A DNA stretch of 64,000 bases from Symbiodinium natans (GCA_905221605.1 CAJNDS010002429.1:259809-323808), one strand, 5' to 3'; positions 1 to 12,209 are shown, numbered from the stretch's first letter. The notes: generated by a model not told the origin, from the sequence alone. Program-made: numbers and translations.

Positions 1-460
1 GTGTCTGGTCAGCCAAGAAAACGGTGCCCAAGCGACGTGAAGGCAGAACCTAGCCTGGGCTCATGCTTCGGGACATCAAGCGACGCACCTAGGCGGCCAT
101 TGCCGTGGTCATGATTAAATCACTTGATGTCGCTCGATGTCGCTTTCATGTCGCGTCGCTCTCAAGTCGCTCCCTGGGCCCAAGGCCCGGCTCTGGCGAA
201 GCAGTTGGTCTTAGGTGCACCAGAGGACATCAGTACCGCACAAGAAGAGGGCGCGAAACTCCTCTCCGGCATACGCCGTTGCTGCACTCCCAAGCTTCGG
301 ACACCTGCGGTGCCAGAAGCGAGCTGATGGATTCGTCCAACAGCTTCAAAGCTTTGGCACGGCGAGCATCGTACTCCTCTGTGGTGAAAAAAACACAACG
401 TCTCCTTCCGTCTCTTGTCTCTGCGCAGACCAAGCTTTTGAAGGCTTGGTCTTCAAGGAT

Positions 461-522
461 ATTTTTGGACTTCTGTCTGGAGGGGCCGACGATTTTTGGA
501 CTTCTGTCTGGAGGGGCCGACG
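461..522. repeat. 31-bp tandem duplication, two copies
   Basis: Positions 461-491 and 492-522 are the same 31-bp unit side by side, beginning with an A-T5 run and containing 'ggacttctgtctggagggg'. The two copies look identical, so the duplication is probably recent. Confidence 0.85.
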
Positions 523-2163
523 ACTTTCACGCGGCTTATCGCTCGAAGGTTCTGGGGGGTCTGGACTTCATTGCAAGAAAATTACAATGTAGCACAACAA
601 ACACAAGAAAAAAGTGCTGGAATCGACCAAAGAAACTGAGACACATGGGTTTTTCGGCTATCCGAAGCAGCGTTTTGGGACACCGGAGTTCTGGCCTTGG
701 AACCAGGTGCGCCGGGAATGGGATCCCCAGCTTGCCCCACTTGCCTTCAGAAAAGCGTCACACAATGTGTAGCCAACGTTCGCGACAGCCCCCTTGCATG
801 AACGCCTTCATGAACCCCTTCATGACCCTTCATTCGCAACAGCCCGTCGCAACAGACGTGTCTCGAGAGCCGAGAGCCCCTGCGCAGGCCATGCAGGTGG
901 AGCAGGCCAGGGAGTGGAAGCAGTCGCAGCGGTAAGACCTAGAAAAGTCTATCATAGAAGAATCGCAAAGAGAGTAGTGTACTTGCCTCAGCAAGAACTC
1001 AGCTTCACACTCATTCCTGGGGCTGAATTCCAAAGCCTTAGCAGATCTTGACGACATGAGGTCGCACAAATGGCCAAGGACGCACGCGCGGGGCCCTGAC
1101 ACAGCTCCCCCATCCTGTACACGACTGGGGTCGTAGACAATGGCCTGTACGAGCACAGCACTTTGGCTGCGCTGAATCGCTGGAAGCTCCACAAGCTGTG
1201 CCCAACTGCTCAGACACCAGTCTCTAGCGAAGGATACTACTACTGTAATACTACTGGTATAGGTCAAGGCCTCGGCCTTCTCTGCATCCTCCTCACATCG
1301 GGCTCATGTTTGCTGCGGATCCCGTGTAAGTCCGAAACTCCATGAAACTCCTCTGGTTGCCGTATTCGCAGCAGACCTGGCGCCACCGTGGAAGCCAGAT
1401 TGTGGGACAACGCCTGGCATGGCAGTTGCCTCTCTCTTGCCAATAAATGCCCTCACCAATTCGTGTCAAGCAACCCCAACTGCACTCGCCACCGGACGCA
1501 GCGCTTGTGGAAACAGGTTTGCCTCACGCGGCTCTAAGGTCACAGCCTGCTGTTAAGTTTTCAGCATTTTCAGCATGTGTGAGTGCCAGGCGAAAACGAA
1601 GTCTGGCCTGAATCACAGCAGGAGGTGCCAAGTGCATGAACTTCATCAGCACTATCCCTGGCCCGGAGGCAACATGACGCAGCTCGTGACTGTAACTCGT
1701 CACTCCACGTGCACTGGGGCTTGCAGCGAGTGATCCCCATGTGCTTTGGCATGAGGGAACCTTGCGCCCGCCAGGTTTCGCGAGCCCCCCGCGAGCCCCC
1801 GCGAGGTCCGAACTCACAGTGCTCAAACTAGGCTCACTGCCAGTGGATATACCGCAAATGGAACCAAGCCTCGGCCCAAAGAGGCCGAGGCTCAAGACCA
1901 CTCCAGCCCCTTTCGAGAGCTTGGTCTTCAAAAGTCCAAGGCCGCCCACAAAGAAGAAGGCCAAAGGGGCAAAGGGCCATTCGGGAAGCAGCCAAGAAGG
2001 CCCCAAAAGCCTTGGTACTTTCTTGACTCGGCTTGACGCCTACAGTAACCCACCAATCTTGCATGGTGCAAGACGGTGCATGAAATGCATGAACCCGGAG
2101 ATGTCGTTCTCGCTTTGTCTGCGGGGTTTAGGGCTTCAAGGTTTCGACACCCGAAACCTCAAA

Positions 2164-2222
2164 ACGTCAGAGAAGAAGCGAGCGAGAGAGAGAGAGAGGG
2201 ACAGAGAGAGAGCGAGAGAGCA
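2164..2222. repeat. GA-rich simple repeat
   Basis: Imperfect (GA)n tract with GGAC and GCGA interruptions. Purine-rich on the plus strand. Confidence 0.85.
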
Positions 2223-4221
2223 AAAAACAACAATTGAGACACTCCTGTGTTCCGAGGTCCGCGCCCCAAGATCGTGCAAGCCGAAACCTTTCACACAATC
2301 CCATGCCATGATGTGCGATGGCGCTTTTCCGCCTCGTTGGCAAAACACTCTGCGTGTCTTTGCGTTCAGCGCGTGGCGAGGCAGAAGGGCAGATGCTGGC
2401 CTCGGTTCTCGTGCTTCCAGACACTTCCAGACCTTGTTAGACTACCCTGATTATCCGCCAGTCCGCAAACAACCACCCCCGCTTTGGGATGCCACACATG
2501 CAAGCCGGTGCTGAAACCCCAGGAAGCTCAGGTGGGCGGCATTGGAAAACCCAAGGTTTCGGCACGAAAGGTATGACCTGCGTAGCCAGGGCTTCATCGC
2601 ATGGGTCTCATGGTGCGTCTTTCCATTGCAGCTTGCTATGCGGCCCTGAAGGTGCGGCACAGTTCAGAAGAGTTCAGCTAGGTCAGCTAGGCTCGCAAGG
2701 GAAGAGCTCAAGTGGCCACACTGGCTGGGATTGTGCTGCACATCTCGGTACAGTTGCGTTTCAAATCTTAGTCTTGACACAATTTTAGTCTGGGCCAGCG
2801 TAGAACTGTAACAAGCGCATGCATCGCCCGCTCGCCGACAGCTTGGCCATACCCCGGGCAGCGCGCGGTATGACTATGGTATGGTCAAATTTATCAAGGA
2901 CCCGAGAACGATGAAAGTCTATGAGTCGATGAGCGTGGAGTGGCACCACACAGGCCTTTAAGTATGCCCCGATTTCTGAGAAAGAAGCAAAAACTAAAAG
3001 GAAGGTACGCAGCAGGAAACTGGAAAGTCCTGAGCCTGAGCGACTTAATCATTAAACAAAACTCCATGCGCCGAGCAAGGCCAAGAAGAGGCTCCAACCT
3101 CCAAGGGGTAGGCCTGAAGCTTTCCAGAAGCATTCCAGAGTCATTCCAAGAGCATCTATGCGCACTGTTTGGCTGAGCTGCCGACGTGTCGAAGCCCAAC
3201 TGCCAGCGCAACAATCAAGCCACAGCACCTGAAAAAGCCCGTGCGTCTCCCTGCCAGCTGCAACACATGTCATCTCCCACTCATCTAATCCAAGAGCGCC
3301 GCCCTCGTGTAGGCATAAAAAAATCCTGCAGAAAGTGCTCGTCGTCGCCGCGACAAGGACTGCTGATCGTCACCATCCGCTTTATTCAGTCCTTCTCCCT
3401 GTCCGTCCGAAAAACCTGACATGCGCAGCACATTGTCACTCCCTTCGCGGATGCTGTCGAGATGCACGCCTCAGCAACCTCCCAGAACAGAACCACCTGC
3501 AGCAAATCAGGAAATCCAAGCAGCAGACAGAGCTCAAGCCCATACATGGCACATTATGCACGCGACCGAGAGGCAGCGGACGAGGCCGCGCTGGCGAATG
3601 CCAGATAAAGACAAAGCGCCCGAATCGGCCTGGGAAGAAATAGCTCTTTTGTGTACAGCTGGTGGCCGGGCTCCCTCTGCACGAACAGGCTAGCGTGCAG
3701 TTGATGAGCGCAAAAGAGCCGACTTTTCTCGCATGGTCTTTCTATGTCTTTCTCCAATCGCTCTGCGACTACAAACAGGGCATCCATTTCATCACAGCAA
3801 CCCCGCGTGCAGTCGTAATACCTTGTTGCAAAGATGCGAAGGGCTTCAAAGCGACTTCTCCGCACAAAATTGTATCACAGCGCCTGTATTGCCGGCAAAG
3901 CGGCGTGTAGGGCCTGGTTGTTATAGACTGAACCGTCCAGTCTGTGTCCTGGAGCTGCTTCCGCAAATGCTCTTCAGTCGTGCGGCGAGGACCTGTCCAT
4001 CCATATCCTGCATTTCCTGCAACGCGGGACACACCCCGAACAAGCATCATCGGGAAGGCCAGCGGACATGCGAAGGACAATTGAAGCAGCGTGTTTCGGA
4101 AAACCTGTCCATCAGAGAAAGCGTGGAGAAGCAGCCGCCCGCCGGCACGTGTGCACGTAGCAGCTGCAGTGAGGGCCTTCCGCTGTGCCACGTCATCACC
4201 TTGGGCTCTAGCCGCTAGAGC

Positions 4222-4399
4222 CTAATTGGCGGGCGTTAAGCTCTGGCAGGTAGTCCCAAATACGTCTTGGGATCTGGCCAATACCATGAAAAACCGCAAA
4301 ATCCAATACCGTGTCGTACGGGAGGTCCATGATTTCAGGTTCTGCATTCAACGCAAGAACATCTGCTTGGAACACCTCATGCACAATTGACAGATGCAC
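4222..4399 (-). CDS. Possible exon, unrecognised
   Basis: The minus strand carries an open stretch with protein-like composition, including the segment DLPYDTVLDFAVFHGIGQIP followed by RRIWDYLPEL. It lies downstream, in the direction of transcription, of the EEP-like array at 5.8-9.1 kb and could be a late exon of that gene or an unrelated one. No family was recognised and the splice sites were not resolved. The region from 4400 to 5780 between the two shows no clear exon. Confidence 0.25.
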
Positions 4400-5780
4400 A
4401 AGTCCGAGAACTGTGTGGTGACCATATGGTGCCAGCGAAAACCAGAGACATCACCAAAATGCAGCTGAAGCACGCGCACTGACCTCACGGAGGATCATGA
4501 CATAGAGGCATTTGTCAAGACAGTTCTAAGCATCAGCCTCAAATCCCCCTCTCCACCCCGGTCCATTCTGATGACGCACCCATTCGCTTAAGCATGCTGA
4601 AGCGGCCCTGGCATTGCCCCAGCTGCTTGCAGTCGCTGGCGTGCAAGACTGACAGCAGCTGGGACAAGATCGAAGGCAGTAACGTCGAAACCGTTTTCTG
4701 CAAGGAAGACAGCCTTGACCACAAATCGGATACAGAACTACACAACCTTCTTTCTCAACAAGGCGCGACGTCAAGTGGCATTTTCTCCAGTTCCGCAGCC
4801 AATGTCCAGAACCCGAGGGCCCATCACGTCACCTGGTCCACGGAACAAAGTGAAGATGTGCTGTGAACAGAGAGGACACAGCAGATATCAGCAGACATCT
4901 TTCGCAACGCACTTGGCCAAGCTGCCATCAGCCAAGGCAACCGCCAGGGCTGGCTGCGGGATTCCCACATCCCAAGGCGCACCCTCGGGAGCCTCCAAAC
5001 CACAACACAACAAACACAAGCGAAGCACCTTTGGCTCATACAAAAAAACATCGCACCAGCTCTCCTCATAGACACTCTTGAAGAAACTCAGTGGAGGCGA
5101 GCGGTCCGCGACACACGAGGTACTCGCGTCCATGGCAGGCAGCAGACTGCACACTGCTGAGCCATCAGCACATGTAACCTGTTGCTGGCAGCGTGTAGTC
5201 ATGAATGTCAACTTTTGCCAGTGTCTACAAACGCAAACTCTACCAGTGCAGAATTCAAGCAGTTTACGACCTTCTTCAAGGGACGTGGTCAGGACCCTTG
5301 TGACCTGGGGTCAGGATCCACCTAGTGTAGCACAAGCCACCAAGCCGTCACACCTGCACCTTGGCAGTTTTTAACCACTCCGGAACCTGTACAAAGATGT
5401 GGAGCTCGTGAGCTGGTCCAAAAAATCGGGGCTGATCAGCGACAGGGCTTATCACACCGTCACCTGAGCACTCGGCTGACACCGAAGCAAAAGTAAACAT
5501 GGCTGCTGTGAAAGCATGTGATGGCAGGTTTGGAATGACTCGACGGAACTTTCTAAAAAAATGCGACTTCTGGCTTCAGGAGGCTGTCAGTGTGGCGGTC
5601 ATGGGCAGGTGATCGAATGCTTGAATGCCGGGCACCGTCCGCCATGAAGCCAGATCCATATGTACAGTGCTCTGCTTGTACCAGCCAACGCTATCCAGCC
5701 ATCCAAACCTTAGCGTCTTCGGCGTGCTGAACCCACGACATGTCTAGACACCTGTCCAGGGTCCTCCCAGAGGCTTCATG
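4400..5780. other. No clear gene
   Basis: Short frames on both strands only. A minus-strand frame at 4539-4745 has a leucine/serine-rich, helix-like composition but no recognisable motif. Probably intron or spacer of the minus-strand gene to the right. Confidence 0.4.
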
Positions 5781-5800
5781 ACACAGGTGCCCAATGACCT

Positions 5801-6530
5801 AAACACTGTTGAATGTCACCGGACCACCGTTGCCAACAGAGGCAATCACAACATCAAAAAAAACTCTGTTTCGTGCGAGCAGCTGGAAAAGATGCCGGTC
5901 TTCCTCGGACCTAATCTTGCGCTGAATCCACTTTCCATCCTCTTGCCAGTCGAAGTATTCTGATGCCAGCTTTGCAGACATTGCCGCTGCGCTGTCACCA
6001 TCAGGAGCAGGCCGACTGTCTCTCCTTAAACTTGGCACGGCAATGTGAGACATCGCAGCAGCAAGTCTCAATGCAACAGCTGTGTACTAGCAAAGTGGCG
6101 GAAGCAGAAGCAACCGTTGCGCGCGCTACAAGCAAAAAAATCGCGCGCAGTCACCACTCAGTTCTTGCAACGGGAATTAGATAATAAGCCAGAATTGACA
6201 GCCCAAACTTGGAGCTCTGCCCAACCTCTGATAAGAAACAAGCTCAATTCATCTGCTGGCATCGCCTTCCAAGACACTGAGGCCACCGTACGTCATCCAA
6301 TCGGCTGAAGGAGACGATATCCAGCAGGCTCAAACGGCAACCCAGCTGGGCTCCCAGCATGACCTTCACGTTCTTAAGTCATCTGCTCAGTCCCTACAGG
6401 TAGGTAGATGTAGCTACTGATCCCCGGTTGTGGATCCCACAAAGCGGCGGCCTCAAAGGGCTCGACTCTGTAGAACGGCCACGGGACTTCAATCTTTGAG
6501 TCCAGGGCAGCATCAATGGTAAGCCAAAAC
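5801..6530 (-). CDS. Possible further EEP-like unit, two exons
   Basis: Two minus-strand segments look like continuing exons of the neighbouring EEP-like gene. At 6530-6395 the stretch EVPWPFYRVEPFEAAALWD aligns with VPMPSYKHTPLEVVLSD of the complete unit, keeping VP-P-Y---P-E spacing. At 5990-5801 a segment containing SAKLASEYFDWQEDGKWI may correspond to the FSAEIVQWQCDW part of that unit, a weaker match. Together they suggest another, more diverged repeat unit downstream of the main exon. Splice sites were not resolved. Confidence 0.4.
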
Positions 6531-6584
6531 CTCGTTCGACATGTCAGACCAAACATACACAATGATGCCTCACCGCCATGTGCA

Positions 6585-8516
6585 CTACACCTTCAGTCGA
6601 TCTGTCCTGCGGCCAGGACACATATCCTTAATTTTCAGATTGCATGGGGGGAGACTATATGCCTCCCCACGAAAGTCGCGCCCGGAATACGTCAAGGAGT
6701 CTTTCTTCAAAAGCTCCAAGCGCTTGGCCGGGTCAGAGAAACAATCCACCAGGAAGCGCGCGCCGCTTTCGGTAAGCTCGTACTTGCCTTTCTTCTCCGA
6801 AACATAGCCCTTCAGGTCCTCGAAAGCAACTAAGCGATTGTTGAAGTCTCCCCATATCAACGCACCAAACTTCTGACTTCCGCGTTTCGAGACATTCAGC
6901 ATTCGCTCCAGAGCTTGCAACTGCCCAAGCCTTGACTCGTCATCTGTGTCAAGATTTGCGCCCAACAGCATCAAGTCGACGTCACTGCCATCGACATGCA
7001 GGAGAACCTCTTGCTTCAGAATTGCCTTGAACGAGGGCTCGAACTCGTTCTTCCGAGCCGACTTGCAGGTCAGCGACAGCGGCTCCGGAAAGCAGTCGTG
7101 GTGGTTGATGGACGAATCGTCCCGCACGTCCTTTACAAAATGGCGGCTCACGGCCACATGCATCGAAACGTAACGCAATCCATCATCTGCACCTTTGACC
7201 AATTGGGCTGGTATCTGACGAATTAGCAGAGAAGGATCATCTTCGTTTAAGACATATTCATCCACCGTGTCTGCTTTCATGGACCGTCTGAGTAAGGAGC
7301 GAAATTTGCTCACGTCTTGTGCAGGTATGAAGACATCAGTCAAGTACAAAGCGATCACATCACACTCTGCGGCAGAACAAGCCTTGTCACTGTAGAGTAG
7401 TTGGTGGAGCCCGTCTATGGTTGGCAACTTCTTGTTCACCTTCACAAAGCCAAGCCACACCTTAAGTGGTTTGTCTCGCCCTACATCCAGCATCACCATG
7501 GAACGCATCGGAAGATGATGCTGAGCACGCACATTCCAGTCACATTGCCACTGGACAATCTCCGCTGAGAAAGAGCTGCTTTTGCTGAAGCCCACCCCAT
7601 CAGGCCAACCAAGCTGCAAATACAACTTGGAGCGCCCATCATCGTCGGCAATGCTGTGTTGAAAGGCATCCCCTTCCGCCCAGCCAAAATAAGTACCTCG
7701 AACGCTGCCCTTCAACGAATCCATGTCGACATGCTGAAGGCTATCTAGGCAGACTACCTCCTCCACTCTCATGCGGTGCCTGAACGCATCAGACAACACC
7801 ACCTCCAATGGCGTGTGCTTATACGACGGCATCGGGACGTTCGGGATGCTCTGCGTGGACGCAAGATCAGCAGTCATGCAGAAAAGCTGGCGGAGCTTGA
7901 AAAGCGATGGGGGGGTTGCGAACTGCCGGCCAGCGATGTCGCGCCCGGAATACGTCAAGGAGTCTTTCTTCAAAAGCTCCAAGCGCTTGGCCGGGTCAGA
8001 GAAACAATCCACCAGGAAGCGCGCGCCGCTTTCGGTAAGCTCGTACTTGCCTTTCTTCTCCGAAACATAGCCCTTCAGGTCCTCGAAAGCAACTAAGCGA
8101 TTGTTGAAGTCTCCCCATATCAACGCACCAAACTTCTGACTTCCGCGTTTCGAGACATTCAGCATTCGCTCCAGAGCTTGCAACTGCCCAAGCCTTGACT
8201 CGTCATCTGTGTCAAGATTTGCGCCCAACAGCATCAAGTCGACGTCACTGCCATCGACATGCAGGAGAACCTCTTGCTTCAGAATTGCCTTGAACGAGGG
8301 CTCGAACTCGTTCTTCCGAGCCGACTTGCAGGTCAGCGACAGCGGCTCCGGAAAGCAGTCGTGGTGGTTGATGGACGAATCGTTGTCAAAATCACGCACA
8401 TATGACTTTTTCACTGCCACATGCATTGACACGTGGCGGAGTCCATCCTCGTCAGCCTTGACGAGCTGCGCAGGGATCTGTCGTATCAGCAAAGCTGGAT
8501 CGTCCTCATTGAAGAC
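6585..8516 (-). CDS. Tandem EEP-like (inositol polyphosphate phosphatase-related) protein, main exon
   Basis: A single open frame covers one full unit of about 421 residues and part of a second. Each unit starts near a NEDDP-LLIRQIPAQLVK motif, continues through SINHHDCFPEPLSLTCKSA, then carries GANLDTD and, after about 40 residues, IWGDFNNRLV. The N-L/WGDFNNRL pattern is the catalytic signature of the endonuclease/exonuclease/phosphatase fold in inositol polyphosphate 5-phosphatase relatives. Later come SLTYSGRD, PSYKHTPLEV, YFGWAEGD, LQLGWPDGVG and a VWLGFVKVNKKLPTIDGL segment. Start is taken at an acceptor (CAG followed by G, exon from 8516), since the upstream residues in the same frame do not match the unit. 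The frame ends at a stop near 6585, but the true exon may splice out before that. The likely activity is phosphoester hydrolysis; the substrate is unknown. Confidence 0.6.
   Translation of the reverse strand, partial: VFNEDDPALLIRQIPAQLVKADEDGLRHVSMHVAVKKSYVRDFDNDSSINHHDCFPEPLSLTCKSARKNEFEPSFKAILKQEVLLHVDGSDVDLMLLGANLDTDDESRLGQLQALERMLNVSKRGSQKFGALIWGDFNNRLVAFEDLKGYVSEKKGKYELTESGARFLVDCFSDPAKRLELLKKDSLTYSGRDIAGRQFATPPSLFKLRQLFCMTADLASTQSIPNVPMPSYKHTPLEVVLSDAFRHRMRVEEVVCLDSLQHVDMDSLKGSVRGTYFGWAEGDAFQHSIADDDGRSKLYLQLGWPDGVGFSKSSSFSAEIVQWQCDWNVRAQHHLPMRSMVMLDVGRDKPLKVWLGFVKVNKKLPTIDGLHQLLYSDKACSAAECDVIALYLTDVFIPAQDVSKFRSLLRRSMKADTVDEYVLNEDDPSLLIRQIPAQLVKGADDGLRYVSMHVAVSRHFVKDVRDDSSINHHDCFPEPLSLTCKSARKNEFEPSFKAILKQEVLLHVDGSDVDLMLLGANLDTDDESRLGQLQALERMLNVSKRGSQKFGALIWGDFNNRLVAFEDLKGYVSEKKGKYELTESGARFLVDCFSDPAKRLELLKKDSLTYSGRDFRGEAYSLPPCNLKIKDMCPGRRTDRLKV
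6675..7120 (-). repeat. 446-bp perfect internal duplication, copy 1
   Basis: By eye this segment is identical base for base to 7938-8383. The offset is 1263 bp, exactly 421 codons, so the reading frame is preserved. Identity stops abruptly at both ends, where the flanks fall to clearly diverged but still homologous sequence. Confidence 0.95.
7938..8383 (-). repeat. 446-bp perfect internal duplication, copy 2
   Basis: Partner of 6675-7120. It encodes the SINHHDCFPEP to SLTYSGRD part of the upstream EEP-like unit, including the WGDFNNRL signature. The adjoining NEDDP/VSMHVAV segments of the two units differ at many residues, in contrast to the perfect core. Confidence 0.95.
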
Positions 8517-8829
8517 CTGTACGCATGCTTTCTCTGGCCAAAAAGCTCCCCTACACTGACTCAGCCAGGAATAAGTTGACACTCCACTTCATGCCGGTAG
8601 TTGTGCTTGATGAGAGGGTTGAGTTTCTGAGTAATTCAATGGTTCTTCAATTGGAGCTTTTGGCAACTGATGCTGCAACGCACTTGGCTGTGTTAGCTCA
8701 GTATGGATCCGTCTGCCGAGATGCATACTCCGAAGCTCGGTCTGGTCCCATAGTGTTCCTGCGCTGCACACGGACAAGTCCACATGATGTGTCATGATGT
8801 GCTCCCGGACGACATGGCTCACCGCCTTC

Positions 8830-9110
8830 GTGCCTCAATAAGCTTCGCAGACCGTTCGTGCTGCTAGGGTGGATGAACAAATCCGTCAGGAAAAGGGCGA
8901 CAACATCAGCTCCGTCTGCGCTGCCTGCATTCAATTCAAGCCACTGCAAACGTGACAACATGCATTTACAGCTGATTACGTCACGTATCGCTTCATGATA
9001 CCTCTACTTCGGGCCGCCTTGTTCTCCTTCAAACAACAAACGCTGAATGGATTTGACTGTGGGGATCTTATCGTCCAGCTTCAAAAAGCCCAACCAGATC
9101 CGCAACTTTG
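8830..9110 (-). CDS. Upstream EEP-like unit, C-terminal exons
   Basis: Two minus-strand segments match the end of an EEP-like unit. Around 9097-9003 the peptide KLRIWLGFLKLDDKIPTVKS corresponds to PLKVWLGFVKVNKKLPTIDG of the main exon. Around 8950-8840 the peptide ADVVALFLTDLFI followed by GLRSLLRHE corresponds to CDVIALYLTDVFI and FRSLLRR. They are separated by a short gap with a stop, consistent with an intron or decay. The gene therefore has at least three tandem units. Earlier parts of this unit were not recognised between 9.1 and 10.7 kb. Confidence 0.55.
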
Positions 9111-9114
9111 TTGG

Positions 9115-10790
9115 TGCTGATGTCCCAAGACCTGTCAGTGGTTGTCTAGCAGCACACGCACAACACACTCACTCATTCGACTCAGTCAGCGCTCGATTGG
9201 TGACTTGTGGACATGGGACCTGCCAAGAATTCTTGCAAACAGACTGTTGAACCATCCAACACCAATTGTCGCACTGCGTCGTCCGGCTCCCCTGCTTGGA
9301 CGTCCCGCAGCAACCTTTGTCGATGCTGGGAAAGCCAACTGCCATAGGCGAAGCAGCATGTTCACGACTACACTTGGTCCAAGGTTCCGTAGCAAAGTAA
9401 CTGAAGAGATCCGCCCAGCAGGAGTAGCTGCTTGGCTCAAAAGCGCCCTTACTCGGTCCATGCTCCAGGACGAAGCTAGCTCGAGCCAACACATGCCAAC
9501 GCATTCCAACACGGACACACTGCCACAAGATCGATATATGGAAGCTTCTCATAGCTACAGATAAGTTCCACACCAGAGCCGCTCCAGCCTTTGAGCCTCA
9601 GTTGCTCCACGCCCCCAAGGGCCTTCAACAAAAGTGCATCATGCCCGAGACAAAGGCCATCCAAACAACCAGGGCCGTCATCGCGATACCACCTTAACAA
9701 ACTTGATAATTGCACCGGCAAAGCACATGTGAATCAATCCAACCGTCGAGCGCCATGCGGAGCAGATTTGACTCATAGAGGTGAGCCGTTACCAAATTCC
9801 AAACTGGGCGCAGAGGTTCTGCATGTTTCAACACATCATGTCAAAGTCGATGCCGAGACCAAGCGTGCGCAACTGGTTTGAGCTGGGCGACTGAAAGGAA
9901 AAGGCAACGAGGCGATGGGACTAAAGATTGTGTGGTGCGGCACCTGGAAACCAAACACAGGAATCATGTCGTGCCGAAAACATACATGCAGGCCGCACCA
10001 GTGCGAAGGTCTCGTCCACCATCGTTGGCATTATAGCCCGCAACGAGGTCAAGGTGCCCACCTGCGGTTGGACACGGCATTAGAATTCGCCCGGCAACAC
10101 ATTCCGCCAACCATCTGAAGCCCTAGACATTCGTGGACTGCTAACCTTGCCAACCTTCGACATAAATTCACAAGCTGAGCATTGCGCCAGGCCCCCCAAC
10201 CTCAAAGGCAAAACTGCCCACACATGATATCCGCAATGGATATTGAAAAATGGCTGTAAACATGGTGCTACATGGTGCTTGGCTAAGTTGGATGCAAATT
10301 TGCAAACGACACTGGCAGGCCCAATGCATTGGTGTTGTCGGCAACATCCGACCTGAGGATGGCGGACAATGGCAGACAATGCGTTCTTAAAACATTTTTT
10401 GCCATGCACGTCCAGCTACAACTTGGCCATGCACGAAACCCGAAGGTCCATATACTCGTGGATGCCTGTCGTATCACCTCTTTCCCATGCGATGCTTGTG
10501 CGCCTGGGGAAATCCTGAGGCTGCACGTGCCATCTTGAGCCAGATCTGCGCATTGTCTAGTAGTGCAAGCCCGCTGTCACACTCTGAAAAAGCGTGGGGA
10601 AACTCTGCAAACGCTGCCCGAAGAATGTGCCCAAAATAATGCCGTGTGCACTTACACCCATTGCCTAGAAAAAATGCGGTCTGCTCCGAAAATGCATCAC
10701 AAAGGTAGCCAAAAAACGAGTCCTTGAATCATTCCCCAACACATGTCCCGCCCTCCTCCGCAAGAGCAAGGATACTCCTTTTTGAAAGGT
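9115..10790. other. No clear gene
   Basis: Expected upstream parts of the EEP-like unit were looked for on the minus strand and not found. Frames on both strands are short and motif-free. Probably a long intron or spacer. Confidence 0.4.
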
Positions 10791-10794
10791 GGGT

Positions 10795-11520
10795 GGGTGA
10801 ATTTTTTTTTCTCCCCTCCACGCCTTTTTCCGCCGCCAGGAAGGTCTCGTGGGCCTAAGGCCGCAGCGGCGGAAGGCCGTGTCCAGCGCAGTCAGCCAGC
10901 GCCAAGACGGCCTCCAGAGCAGGCACCGCGCCAAAGCCGGCGGGCTGTAGTCCCGCCGCGGTCGGGCCCAAGGCAGTCTCGGCCACGGCCACTTGCACCG
11001 CGACGGACAACAACCCCCACCACCGACGCGCCCAGCCGCTCGCCACGCTGCAGCGCACAGCAGCGGGGGCGCGGCAGCCCCGCAACCGCGTCAAGGTCCG
11101 CAGGAAGTCGCGGGCCTGGTCGTTCCAGCGCCCGCCAACCTCATTGCCGAGGACTAGCAAGCGCTGGGGCCCGGGCACGCACAGCTCGGGGTACGCGGCT
11201 AGCTTCCGGCGCTCGGCATGGCGCAGCGAGGCTCCGTCAGATGTGGCTGCGCGGGGGTGCGGTTCTCCCTCGCGCGTGAGGGGCGATACCATGGTGGCAT
11301 CGCAGCAAAGGGCACCACCCCAGCTCGTGGGGCCCTGTAGACCACCAGGTCCAGGCGGCGCTGGTCCCCCGTCCGCACTCCCAGCGTGGTGGTCCTCGCC
11401 AGCCGCTGGCGCGGGGCCTCGCGAGCAACGCGGACCCATGCGCGCTCCACGATTTTGGCCCGGCGCGCCAAGAGGCCCGTGACTTTCCAGCCACATGTAG
11501 GCTCTCAGTCGCACATTCAT
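10795..11520 (-). mobile_element. LINE-type retrotransposon, 5'-truncated copy A
   Basis: The minus strand encodes the C-terminal part of a dinoflagellate LINE polyprotein downstream of the reverse transcriptase: a segment with ERRKLAAYPEL, then RLLVLGNEVGGRWNDQARDF, then SGWARRWWGLLSVAVQ. GC content is much higher than in the flanks. The 3' end, read on the minus strand, is GGCGGAAAAAGG, a G-rich stretch and a short A9 run at about 10800-10835. Copy B at 13.2 kb ends the same way. No reverse transcriptase core is present, so this is a dead 5'-truncated insertion. Confidence 0.65.
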
Positions 11521-12070
11521 CTGTATTTGCAGGATAAATTTGTTACGCGTGCATTGCCACTATCCTTTTCGCGAGAACGACTCGTGCGAATGACAATTCA
11601 TGGACTGCGCTACCGCAGTAAAGCTGCAGAGCGACATTCGCTGCAGTTTCATGCGAGTGGTCTACGTTGTTAGTTTGCTCTGCATGCGTGTCTACACATA
11701 CGCTGTCACTGTACATGGCACGCATGCCAGGCATGGTTCGCTTGAATCAAGCATGTGCGGTTTGCGCCTTGTAGTTTGCCTACCCCTGGAGGAATAGGCG
11801 CGTTAGGTAGCCTTTTTTGCTCTCAGTCCGAGTGCCAAGCAATTGGAAATTGTGTATGGCACGTCCGCGTCAATGCTGGCAGCGGCTGCCCCTTGTTGGC
11901 TCTAGTTTTGACTTTTTGCAGAGATGCGCATGGCCGAGACAGTTTTTTTGTACATGCTGGTTCCATCCTGGCCCGCTTCCTCTTCTGCAGATTTCTGCTC
12001 CGCTCGGGTTCTATTTTTGGCGAGTGCACACTGCTTCAACCCTGTGCGTCCCCTGGACGCTGAACGCTAC
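11520..12070. other. Spacer without recognised gene
   Basis: Short motif-free frames only. Contains an A/T-rich stretch around 11520-11600 and leads into the GAA/TAG array. Confidence 0.4.
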
Positions 12071-12129
12071 GAAGAAGAAGAAGAAGAAGAAGAAGAAGAA
12101 GAAGAAGAAGAAGAAGAAGAAGAAGACGA

Positions 12130-12209
<80 letters not shown>

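Larger units (their letters stand above)
1..4200. other. No convincing gene
   Basis: Open frames here overlap on both strands without recognisable motifs. The stretch holds a 31-bp direct duplication near 461 and a GA-rich run near 2164. Several frames of 100-270 codons exist, but none shows conserved-looking protein sequence or matching splice sites. It looks intergenic or intronic. Confidence 0.5.
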
